The translations under genes and the position numbers were made by a program. The notes beneath the pieces were generated by a model. The model did no database searches, had not been told where the DNA came from, and worked only from the letters and a program-made list of their open reading frames with translations. A stretch of DNA of 64,000 nt from Melampsora larici-populina 98AG31 (Eukaryota > Basidiomycota > Pucciniomycetes > Pucciniales > Melampsoraceae): NCBI RefSeq assembly GCF_000204055.1, contig NW_006768834.1, positions 223,739 through 287,738 on the forward strand. The letters are read 5' to 3'. Shown here piece by piece: positions 10,414 through 20,500 of this stretch; position 1 is the stretch's first letter, and each line of letters opens with the position of its first letter.

Positions 10414-12006
10414 TCAGGTCCAGCAACCACTGGATAACGGCAAAAGCATAATGGTTTCTGAATAAATCATGATTAATTCCGTGAAACAGCATTATAATAA
10501 GCTTCAAACCCACTTTTCCCCACTTTGGATCAGATTGATAAGTTTGAGGACATGGTCATGTCTACATGCCATTCCAAGCAAACCCGATTCATCCATATTC
10601 TTGAAGTGGTGTTTCCCTCGGACATCGTTAGCGGCGGTATGAGCCTCGGTGCACGCATGCTACATTGATATCTATATGTTAGTAAAGATGTACGTATTAG
10701 GACCTACAGTTCAGCATAATGGAATACGTACAACTTCTTCAACCACGTCTGGACCTTGTTTCATGAATTTTTCCTTGGCTTCAACTAGTTTTGGGTCCAG
10801 GAAGAGGCCGGGTTGCGGTGGCAGTGATCCTGGAATAGCTACACTGGCACAAGCATGTCGTTTATGCTGGAAGTTTCCGTCCAGGCATACCAAAATCCAA
10901 GGCTCCTCAGGGCGCGTGACTCCAACAGGTGGTCCAAAACATGCCGGACAACTTGCCACAAGAACTCCAAGTTCTGACAATTGAAGCTTTTCAATTTCCA
11001 GCACACGTATCTGGTTGATCAACGACCGGTAGGCATCCACGGCTAAAGAAAATGGCTGTGACCAATTTCTTGGCTAATAAAAGGGAATCAAATCAGTCAG
11101 TGACATGGAATCAATTGTATAGAATCGAACACTAGTGGTCAGGACCATACCTGACCACTAGATGTCAATATGACAGGATTGCTACTATCTAGTGCAGAGT
11201 CTAGGGTGTTGCAAAATCCTTCTGTTGGTACAGCAAACCTTATCCACTGGGAGTGGTGATGAACTAGCAGTCGAATGGAGAATGCTGTTCGTGGCTTCAA
11301 AGGCAATGCAGCCATGTACCCCACCTGCAGAAGCCTTTGAGGGTCGGATAGATCACAATTTTTGCAGAACAATACTTTTGTTCGACATCGGGCTACATCC
11401 AAAAACGTGAGTAAATTATAAAGTTTATAATATGAAATCGTATAAATCTTTGAATTTCTACTTACATAAAAAATCTACCAGGTCGACATTGTGCTCAGTC
11501 CTCATTGTGCAGTTGCACACCGGTCTTAAGTCTTCATTCCATTTTGTTTGATCTCCCCAGTTCAAAGTTTTTAACCTACCTCGAAGGAATGTCGGCAGCA
11601 TGATAGCATATTGCCAAAGCCATTGTTTTTTGTGGGCTAGTCGGTCTGCCAGATGAGCTTCTCTGTGTAAAGCAGCCGAAATGGGGTCCTCTGCATTATC
11701 CCCAACCGGCGGTGGGGCTCGATCTGGCATAAATCGATTTAGGTCAATTCCTTCATCCTCTTCGCCTACCTCATCTTGTTCCATCTCATGCGCTTCTGCT
11801 TCCTGAGCATAACCTCCAACATCTACTCCTAAATGCTCTTCTGCTTGCGGTAGATCCGGTGGATTGAGTTGATTAGCCAACGCAGCATTTGACGCTTCAG
11901 CATGCGCCAAGTCTTGTGCTTGTGTCCTGAGGAGCTGTTGCTGCAAAGGAGTAGTTGCTTTGGGTTGCACAGAGCGAAACGGTGGTATTTTACGGTTGGA
12001 TGGCAT
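10390..12006 (-). pseudogene. KDZ-family transposase with CxC1 cysteine cluster, 3'-truncated
   Basis: Five exons can be joined in one frame: 12006-11466, 11392-11151, 11073-10732, 10659-10514 and 10457 to about 10390, with GT-AG introns of 73, 77, 72 and 56 bp. Order: acidic low-complexity N-terminus, then KTLNWGDQTKWNEDLRPVC leading into the CxC1-type Cys cluster (VCNC, then RCRTKVLFCKNC), SSGQ, CPACFGP, CLDGNFQHKR, then the C-x3-H and GMACRHDH block ending SGEK. These are N-terminal landmarks of KDZ (Kyakuja-Dileera-Zisupton) transposases. The remaining catalytic part is missing: the frame breaks near 10390 and joins the Tet-like gene. It therefore cannot encode a full transposase. Confidence 0.8.
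11132..11161 (-). other. Perfect 12-bp inverted repeat over a KDZ splice donor
   Basis: CTAGTGGTCAGG and CCTGACCACTAG are separated by six bases. The GT of the second KDZ intron donor lies at the stem-loop junction, so the hairpin could mask or expose it in RNA. Confidence 0.5.
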
Positions 12007-12856
12007 TATAATTTATGAAGAAGGTCAGCTTGAACTGCAGTCACCTTATAGCAAGTGAGGAATTACCTGAGTCGACCAATTGTCGATTCAAACGCCCCAA
12101 TGAAATTTTGATTAAATAGTCGTGCACTGTCAAGCCAGGGGCAAATGAGAAATTTGAAAGATAAGTATCCTATTTGGGAAGTAGAATTGAATGAATCACA
12201 CTTATCCAACGAAACGGACCATCATACAGTGCCGCACTGTTGAAATTGGACACATAGTGCCATGGGTCGAGTATTTCCTTAGTGTGCAAAGTGATTGCAC
12301 ACGGTTGTTCAAATGTTGGCGTTAGTCCTAATCCGTCCTGAAATCATTTGGCCTGCTGACCATTCAAGGTCATCGGTATTGGTCTGAAAATCGTGTGATG
12401 CCTAATATGTATGTAAACAACGGAGCGTCAGCAAGTCCTTTCCAATACAGTATACTACACGTAATTAGGAAATTATGTGTTTTCACTTACCATCTTGTTC
12501 GAATCAATCAGATATCTCGTTTGAATCAATCAGGTGGGGTGGATGCCGATTGTGAGTAATGAAGAAATCGGTGGTGCTGGTGATGAGTATTGTGAATATT
12601 TACTAGAAATACATAGACATGGATAAGATTTAATTCCCATACAGATTACAAATGTGACAAGGATGTCACATGATGTCAACATCTCAAAGAATTGACACGT
12701 CAACCCAGATTAAATTCTGGGATTAAAATGTCCAAAGGTCACACACCCGCACCCCATATTTATTTAGTCAACATACCTCTTGGAATGAAGATGGTAGCAC
12801 TTACACTAAATAAAAAATACTGCGAAATATTCAATGTTAAAGTTTAAAGTTTATAA
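12007..12856. other. No gene seen
   Basis: Upstream flank of the KDZ gene. No further frame recognised. It would be expected to hold the 5' end of the KDZ element, but I could not identify a terminal inverted repeat. Confidence 0.45.
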
Positions 12857-12885
12857 CTAGCCAAATTGAGCGGCGGGCGCCGCAC
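12857..12885 (-). other. Helitron 3' terminus (hairpin plus CTAG)
   Basis: Minus strand: GTGCGGCGCCCGCCGCT, a stem GCGGC/GCCGC with a 4-base loop, then a short spacer and CTAG followed by host T. The 17-mer is identical to that at 59902-59918. Confidence 0.75.
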
Positions 12886-13070
12886 TTGTAAGAAGGGCAC
12901 ATCTTAGATTGATTTGTAAAGCCTGCTGGAGGCTATGCTGGATCAAATAATACCTAAGAAGGAAAACTTCAATGTTAGGTCCAATTGGTTGGATGAAAAT
13001 CCAGCAAAATCTATATCATAATATCATGTTGATCACTGGATACATAATGGGTAACATAGCGCTAGCCTAA

Positions 13071-13216
13071 GGGCACGTTTGCTTAAGCAATTTGGGGTCA
13101 GAAATCACATTCTGCAAAATTTTAAGGTGCTGGTTTGGTGGAGCTTAGTCAATTTTTACATTTTTAAATTTCCAGAATGTGATTTCTGGACAGAAATTGC
13201 TTAAGTGAACACACCC
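13071..13216. mobile_element. Tourist-like MITE, 146 bp
   Basis: Imperfect terminal inverted repeats of about 48 bp (GGGCACGTTTGCTTAAGCAA against GGGTGTGTTCACTTAAGCAA), flanked by TAA at 13068-13070 and 13217-13219. A 3-bp TAA duplication fits PIF/Harbinger. The Gypsy A copy 2 element inserted exactly at its right edge. Confidence 0.8.
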
Positions 13217-13220
13217 TAAG

Positions 13221-15437
13221 TGTGAGGTTAGTGGCTCTTTAAAGGGAGGCTACACTCACTAAATGGTAGTATTGGGACTAGGTATGTAGTGAAGTATAAT
13301 AAATATTATTATATTTCAGATTATAACTAGTTACAAGGGTAGAGGAAGGAGAGAGAGAGAGATGATATGAGTAGGAGAGGATTAGTAGAAGTTTAAACAA
13401 CTAAGAGTCTGCTAGGACAAATCCTGGCAGACTACAGTTAGTTGACTCTTAAAGAAGAGATTTGATTTACAATTATGTAAGGGATGAGAACAGGATCCCA
13501 ATGTTCTCCAATATCCTTCTTGGTAATTGGATAAAGAGTGATTATAAGATCACTATCTTGGTTATCTCTTAGAGGTCACCAACCTGTTTGGTTATTATCT
13601 TGGAGGTCACCAACCTATTGGTTATTATCTCAGAGGTCACCAACCTAGTACAGAAACTACTTAGGGGAAGTAGAGGATCCAGAAGGGAAGTATATAACTT
13701 ACTTGGATCTAGTCTGGAATAATCAAGGTAGTATAGAATGAATCACTAGTATTACTATTTGTAATACTCTTGATTTTTATTCTATTAGAACTCTTGATGG
13801 TTCTTTAGAAATAGGTATGTATAAACTTGGTTTCTTCCCTGAGGATGAACTGAGTTTGGGTTTATATATTCAGCTCTTTAAACCTAGGCCGTTGCTATTT
13901 GCAGCCCACAAGAAAACCATGTAGGCGCTGGCCAAATTACGCCTACATGGGTGTTTCCCACGAAGAAGCGCCTACATTTATGATGTAGGCGCTGGAAACC
14001 ATCCAAAATGACGCCTACATGGGTTTTTTAACGTGTAGGCGTCATTTGGTTACGCCTACATTCAAAAATTGAAATGTAGGCGCTATTTTCGAGCGCCTAC
14101 ATGGGAAATCCAATGTAGGCGCTCAAAATTTATGCCTACATTTTTAAAAGTGAGTGCATACATTCAATTTTTGCGCTCAAATAAGCGCCTACATGCAGTC
14201 CTGCATATGTAGGGGCTACAAATCCGGCAACTACAGCTCCAGACTGGTCTGAAGGGTAATGGAGAACAATTTGCAAGTCAAAATGAGAGTATTGGAAGAC
14301 GGAAAAAGCAGCTTGGACTCAAAATGAGTGTATCGGAAGATGGATAAAGCAGTTTGGAGTCAAAATCAGTGTATCAGAAGACGGAAAACCACGCCGGAGT
14401 CAAAATGGGTGTATCAGAAGACGGAAAAAGTAGTAAATTATTTCAACTCTGAACTCAGTTTGGAGTCAAAATGAGTGTATCAGAAGCGGAAAAAGAGGTA
14501 AATTATTTCAACTCTGAACTGCTATTTACGTCTTCTGATACGCTCACTTCAGAGTTGAAAAGAGCATATTCATCTTCCAATACGCTTAACTGCTTTTTCT
14601 GTCTTCCAAAACACTCATTTCAACTCCAAGCTGCTTTTTCCATCTTCCGATACACTCATTTTAACTCCGAACTGCTTTTTCCGTCTTCCAATACTCTCAT
14701 TTTAACTTGAAACTTCTTCTTCATTAGCCGTCAGACCAGTCTGGAGTTGTAGGTGTTGGATTTGGAGCGCCTACATATGCAAGACTGTATGTAGGCGCTT
14801 ATTTGAGCTGAAAATTGAATGTAGGCGCTCGAAAATATCGCCTACATTTCAAATTAGATATGTAGGTGCTCAAAAATTACGCCTACATTCTGGAATTTTG
14901 AATGTAGGCGTAACCAAATGACGCCTACATGGGTTGTTTATCATGTAGGCATCATTTTAGATGGTTTTCAGCGCCTACACCATAAATGAAGGCGCTTTTT
15001 CGTGGGAAACACCCATCTAGGCGCTGTTTTGGCAGCGCCTACATGGTTTTCTTGTGGGCTGCAAATAGCAATGGCCTAAACCTAATATTGTGATATACAC
15101 AAGTGTTACAATATTAGGTTTATAGTTATTTTTTTTATTATTTTTATAATTACTTACACTTAATGTTATGTTCAGTAGTCATTAAGTGTTTTATGCTATA
15201 TAAGCATTTTTAACTCTTGATACTGAGTTATGAGATGTTACTATTGTTTTTTGTATGTAATCTTATATGTTACATATTAGTTCTTGATTACGTATATATG
15301 TAATTAGTGTTATATACATATCTTATTACATGTTACATATGTTTCTAAGATATATGTACATGTATTTGGGTTTTATGAATAATATTTATATTTACAAGTT
15401 AGTCTTTGGGTACATGTGTATGTACCCAGGGCTGACA
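13221..15437 (-). repeat. 3' LTR of Gypsy A copy 2, split by a foldback element
   Basis: TGTGAGGTTA...GGGCTGACA. Interrupted at 13879-15084 by the 1190-bp foldback and its TSD. The flanks match the 5' LTR base for base around the junction. Confidence 0.95.
13887..15076. mobile_element. Foldback DNA element with TGTAGGCGC motif arrays
   Basis: 1190 bp, 8-bp TSD TAAACCTA (13879-13886 and 15077-15084). The ends are GGCCGTTGCTATTTGCAGCC and its near-exact complement. The whole element is close to palindromic. Outer arms of about 340 bp each hold roughly a dozen copies of TGTAGGCGC in either orientation. The inner arms hold several copies of a unit around GAGTCAAAATGAGTGTATC, inverted in the right half. 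No transposase. An 8-bp TSD fits hAT or KDZ-type (Zisupton) transposition. Confidence 0.88.
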
Positions 15438-15449
15438 TTCCCCACCCTC
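15438..15449 (-). promoter_or_regulatory. Polypurine tract, Gypsy A copy 2
   Basis: GAGGGTGGGGAA on the minus strand, abutting the 3' LTR: the plus-strand DNA primer site. Confidence 0.8.
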
Positions 15450-15460
15450 AAAGGAGGTCA

Positions 15461-15963
15461 TTACTTCTTTTCAGGAAGTTTATGAGCTCTTTTCTGGGCT
15501 CTGAATTCTCTCAGGGTAGTTTTTCCATTGGGTACTTTGTCGGCTGGTAGCCATTTGTCCTCATCTGCACTTCTATTCTTCTATCTAACTAAATAGAGTG
15601 TTATGGATTTACCATTAATATTTGTTTCTCTTTGTTTGATGATTTTGGAAAAAATCTTTTCTCCATCTGTCTCAAATTGTATAGGTGCTTGTTTTGGTAT
15701 TTCTCTATCAGGGAATTTGCTTTTATCAGAAGCGTGGTATTTCTTAATTAATGAAATAGGGAAAACTGGGTGTTTCCGTCCAAACTCCTCTGTCAATGCA
15801 ACCTCTACTGCATTGTTCCCATGAAATTTCAATATTACAAAAGGCCCTACAAACTGGTCTTGAAGTTTCTTTGGTCCTTGTAAGTTAGTGAAATTTGTAG
15901 TTGAGAGTAGAACTTGTTCTCCCACCACAAATTTTGGTTCTTTATGGCTTTTATTCCATCTTT
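15461..15963 (-). pseudogene. Integrase C-terminus and chromodomain-like tail, out of frame
   Basis: Continues pol after a frameshift near 15970. Blocks ASIEDAVTYNQERWNKSH and FVGPFVILKFHG belong to the integrase C-terminal (GPY/F-like) region. Next comes LYLVR, then a TAG stop at 15583-15581 where chromodomains have Trp, then KNRSADEDKWLPADKVPNGK and a stop at 15463. A chromodomain directs integration to marked chromatin. The TAG probably arose from TGG by G to A. Dead as it stands. Confidence 0.75.
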
Positions 15964-15975
15964 CTTGATTGTATG

Positions 15976-17511
15976 TTACTGCATCTTCAATGCTTGTGCT
16001 GCTCGAGCTCGTGCTTTACTTAACATATCAAAGAAGCTTAAAGACGTTGGATGGAATTCAACATTTTTATTCTTTATTTGATCTTTAGGTAGTCTCGGGC
16101 AGTATCCTCTTTCAATCTCAAAGGGCTTCTTTCCTGTAGTGCTATGTATACTACTATTGTAGGCCAATTCTAAAGCTGGTAGTAAGGTATGCCAGTCATG
16201 TGTAAATCCGTCTTTGTCTGTGTATGCTAGACCTTCTGTGCAATATCTTCTGACAATTTCAGTCAAGGTGCTGATATTTCTTTCACTCAAGCAGTCAGTT
16301 TGAGGATGGTATGCGGTTGAAAGTGCTAGTGTGGTTCCAATAAGCATATTCAAACTCTTCCAAAATTCAGAAGTGAACTTGGGGTCTCTATCACTGATTA
16401 TTATCCGTGGTACACCTACATCACTTATTATTCTTTCCCAGAACAACAATGCAATGTCCATTGCGGTTGATTCTTTGTAACAAGGCAAGAATCTCGTCCT
16501 TTTTGAAAATCTGTCTACTATCACCAATACACAATTATAGTTGTTTATTGAAGATGGAGGAAGTCCTGTAACAAAGTCCATGTTAATGACTTCCCATGGG
16601 TATGTTGGTTCTTCTATCCGTTGTAATAATCCAAATCTTTTTCCCGTAGCTTTGTTGGCTTTTTGGCATCTTTCGCAAGTCTTTACATATTCTTCAACAT
16701 CTTTTCTCCAACTTGGCCACCATGCTGTACTTCTGATTCTGTCAATTGTTCTGTCTTCTGATAAATGTCCTGACATAAATTCATCATGACATACATGTAG
16801 TGTTTGTTGAATGTGTTCAGGTTTAACTATAATTAAGACTGAACTATGTTTTTCTCTGAAATATAACAAGCCTGATTCAAGCGTAATTTTTCCTTGATCA
16901 TATCCATCTTTCCGTGGTTGCTCAAGTGTTGTTGATAAACTCAGGTCAGTTTTCTGTATGGAAAGAATTCGAACAAGTTTCGTAGTGTTACTATTTCTTT
17001 TGTAACTTTCTTTTACTTCTTCAAAGAATTCCTCTGATAATTCACATAAACTGATTCCCATGACAGGAATGTCTCTTTCCATTTCTTCAGGTTCCCATGC
17101 TGGATTATCAGAGTCATTGGGAAGTGCCATTCTACTAAGTCCATCTGCATTATTATGGAATTTTCCTGGTCTGTGTGTAATGGTCATGAAGGGTTTATAT
17201 TCTTGTATGGCCATCATCCACCTCAGCATGTGCCTACTTGGTGATTTCAAGTTTGTCAAAGATCTTACACCTGTGCAGTCAGTAATGACTTCAAAATAAC
17301 TACCATCAAGGTAATAATGTAGTTTTTCTAATGCCCAAACTAGTGCTAATGCTTCTAATTGAGGTGATGAGTACCAAGATTCAGTATTTGTTAGTTTTCT
17401 AGATATGGAGAATATTGGTCCTTCTTTGGGTTTGCCATCAATGATTTGGGTTTGATGAAGTGCTGCTCCTAAACCTTCAATTGATGCATCCACGTATAAT
17501 TTGAATGGTTT
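15976..17511 (-). CDS. RNase H and integrase part of Pol, Gypsy A copy 2
   Basis: This frame is continuous with the gag-PR-RT ORF except for one TAA codon (17514-17512) after HPDF. The first residues KPFKLYVDASIEGLGAAL are the RNase H start, where relatives have a sense codon before KPF. Then come RNase H, an H-x-H...C-x2-C zinc-binding integrase N-terminus (HVCHDEFMSGH, CERCQKA), and a catalytic D-D-E core (MDFVTGLPPS, ISDRDPKF, YHPQTDCLSERN). The ATG at 17493 is probably not a native start; read-through or a nonsense mutation (for example CAA to TAA) is likelier. The frame ends early at 15976 by frameshift. Confidence 0.85.
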   Translation of the reverse strand, partial: KPFKLYVDASIEGLGAALHQTQIIDGKPKEGPIFSISRKLTNTESWYSSPQLEALALVWALEKLHYYLDGSYFEVITDCTGVRSLTNLKSPSRHMLRWMMAIQEYKPFMTITHRPGKFHNNADGLSRMALPNDSDNPAWEPEEMERDIPVMGISLCELSEEFFEEVKESYKRNSNTTKLVRILSIQKTDLSLSTTLEQPRKDGYDQGKITLESGLLYFREKHSSVLIIVKPEHIQQTLHVCHDEFMSGHLSEDRTIDRIRSTAWWPSWRKDVEEYVKTCERCQKANKATGKRFGLLQRIEEPTYPWEVINMDFVTGLPPSSINNYNCVLVIVDRFSKRTRFLPCYKESTAMDIALLFWERIISDVGVPRIIISDRDPKFTSEFWKSLNMLIGTTLALSTAYHPQTDCLSERNISTLTEIVRRYCTEGLAYTDKDGFTHDWHTLLPALELAYNSSIHSTTGKKPFEIERGYCPRLPKDQIKNKNVEFHPTSLSFFDMLSKARARAAQALKMQ

Positions 17512-20500
17512 TTAGAAATCAGGATGGAACAGAATAGGGGCTGTTGTCAACATTTCTTTTATTTTATTGACCGCATCTATTCTTTCTTTTGTCATTTTGA
17601 ATTTCACTCCTTTAGCATATAGTTTGTACAGACAGCGAGTGATGCTTCCAAAATTGGGAATGTGAGCTCTGTAGTAACTTGCAAATCCTAGAAATGAACT
17701 CAATTCTTGTTTATCTTTTGGGCAAGGTTTTTGTAGTACTGCTGCTACAGAGTTTTGGTCAACTGCTACCCATAAACCTGACACTTGATGGCCTAAAGCT
17801 TTGCATTCTTTAAGTCCGAAATGACACTTTGTTAGGGAGATTGTCATACCCATGGATTTAGCTCTTAGAATTACTATTTCTAGTGCTTGAATATGTTCTT
17901 CCCAACTTGTATGAAAAGCTATGAGGTCATCAATATAAACTTTCAACCAACCTTCTCTCAATTCTTTGGAGAATTCCGTATCCATCATTCTCTGGGAGAA
18001 TGCTGGTGCATCTTTTATTCCAAAAGGCATTCGAATATACTCAAATATTCCTAGATGACAAATTATCCTGAGAAATTTTCTGCTACCTATTTCAACTAGA
18101 TTCTGATGAAAACCTTTCATTATGTCCATCAGAGTAATGTATCTTGCTCCAAAAAGGTTTGTTAATGACTGATCTATTCGTGGTAATGGATATCTATCGG
18201 GAACAGTATATTGATTGAGGGCTCTAAAATCTCCGCAGAGTCTAGATTTGTCATTATGCCATGCTATTAAAACAGGTGATGTCACATCAACTTCTTCATC
18301 ACTTCCAACTTTGTGTATTACACCCATTCGAAGTAATTCCTCAATATGTTTTTCAATCTCTTTTCTACTTCGTGGGCTGGCTGGATATGCACCTTTCCTT
18401 AGTATAGGAGGATATGGTTTCTCTATTGTGAGTTGTATTGTTACTTGATGATTTTTGATTACTCCTAGAGGTTGTTCTCCCAAACCAAATTGGTCTTTAT
18501 ATTTCATCACCATTTTGATTATATCTTCCTTTTGATCACTTGTAAGATTAGGTCCAAACTCTGCTTCTAATATTTTTTCTCGTAAACTTTTTGAATCTTC
18601 TAATTTTGCAGAGTCTTCTGGTACTTTATGATCAGTTTTGATGGCTAATATTTCTTTATGCTGCATTAATGCAAACTTTACACTTTTGTTATTATTTCCA
18701 ATAGTGAAATATCTTTCTTTACTATGAAATATATCAAATCCGTAATGACTTAAATTTTCTGCTCCTAGTATAAAGTATTTGTTGTTTGCATTCTCCATTA
18801 CTACAAATTCAGCGTGTATTCTTATTGATTGTTTAACATGTGGAAATATTACTGGTAAGCTAATTACGCCTAAAGCTTGTAGTTTACTACCTACTCCGGA
18901 GAACTTTACATGACTACTAGGCATGAGTTTTTCGTGCCAGTCTGGTACAATCTCAGATAAAAAATGTTTTCCAACTACTGAACATGAAGCTCCACTGTCT
19001 AGTAATATTGGTACTTTACAATTATTTATTATTCCTCTTGCCATAGCATGATGTCCTAATGTATGAGCCATTCCCGCAGCTGGTTTAGATTTCAGGAGTC
19101 TTGCATCAACAATATTTCCCATTTGCATATCATCATTCCATGAGTGAGGGACTTCTGCTTCTGCTTGTAAGATGTTAATGTCTTTTTCATCATGATTACT
19201 AAATTCAATCATATCAACATCTTGTTCTTGATTCTCATTTTCACTATTCGAGCTGGATTCATCTGATAAAGGTTCTCCATGAAAGTCATATTCATCATTC
19301 ATATGATCACTGGCTTCATTGTCTTCCTCAATCATATTAATTTTCTTTTCTTTGCAACCTCTCCATTGATGTTTTGGATCTGTACTTTTACAGTTTGGAC
19401 ATGCTCTAGGGTTTCTCTTTTCTGATGTACTTGCTTGTGCTTTTGTACTTGAAGGAATTGTTGGTTTGGTGTCTTTGAAATTTGTTCTATTTTCAAAGAA
19501 TGTTTTTCTTGGTTTATTGTAGAATTTCTTTTTTGAAACAATACTTGTATTTTCAAAAATATCTTTGAAGACAAGCAAAAACATATCCCATTCGTAGGGT
19601 TGAGTTAGTTGACTTTTGATTGCGTTTCGGACATCGCTGTCTACTTTATTTAAAATTTTATTCACAATCCTTTCTTCAGAGGCATCTGGATCAAAGGCAG
19701 CAATTCTATTTTTCTGTTTTAAGGACCAAGTTGTTGAATCAGCATGTAAACTTGCATCAAATTTATCTTTCATAAATAAGTCCTCCATATTGTTACGCCA
19801 AACACTGTTTCCAAATCTTTTGTGAATTTTGTCCTTCCACTGGTCCCATGTCATGGATCCTTTGCTTTTTCTTTTGTCAATATACCATTGTCCTGCTGTA
19901 CCTGTGAAAGCTGTACTTAAATGGCTGACTACCACTAGAGGATCCATTTTCATATCCGTGATTAGACTGTCGCACCAGTCAATATAATCATTATGGTTGT
20001 ATTCTCCGTCTCCACTGAATCTTTTCCAATCTTTGCCTGTTGGCCAAAGTCTACTCATTTGTTTTGCTATTTTATCTTCTCGAGAAGCTTCTGACATGAC
20101 TGTTTGAACTGTATCTTCTCTTACAAATGGTCTTTCTTGGGTTTGTGGAGGTGGAATTGTATCTTCTCTCATACAAGATCTCTCACGGACTGGTAATGTA
20201 GATTCTCTCATGAAAGATGTTTCACGCGGTGGTAGAGTTTCATTTCTTACGGTTGGTCTTTCATAAGGTGAATTTGGTAATTGTGAGTTTGTTATACTCT
20301 GCCTGAACCTATCCTCACCTCGCAATGAAGGATCCACTCTGTGGTTATCCTCAGATGTGAATTCTACATGTTGGCGAGTTACGGTTTGAGATACGTAATC
20401 TCTTCCTCCTGAAACACTATTATTATTACTAGTGCTGTTTTCAGCTTTCAATTCTTGTACAAGTGATGCTCTTGTTACAGTAGCATTCTCGTCCATTTCC

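Noticed and set aside
17060..17299. Plus-strand ORFs across the Gypsy and Copia regions
   Set aside because: They are complementary shadows of the polyprotein genes with no domain content.
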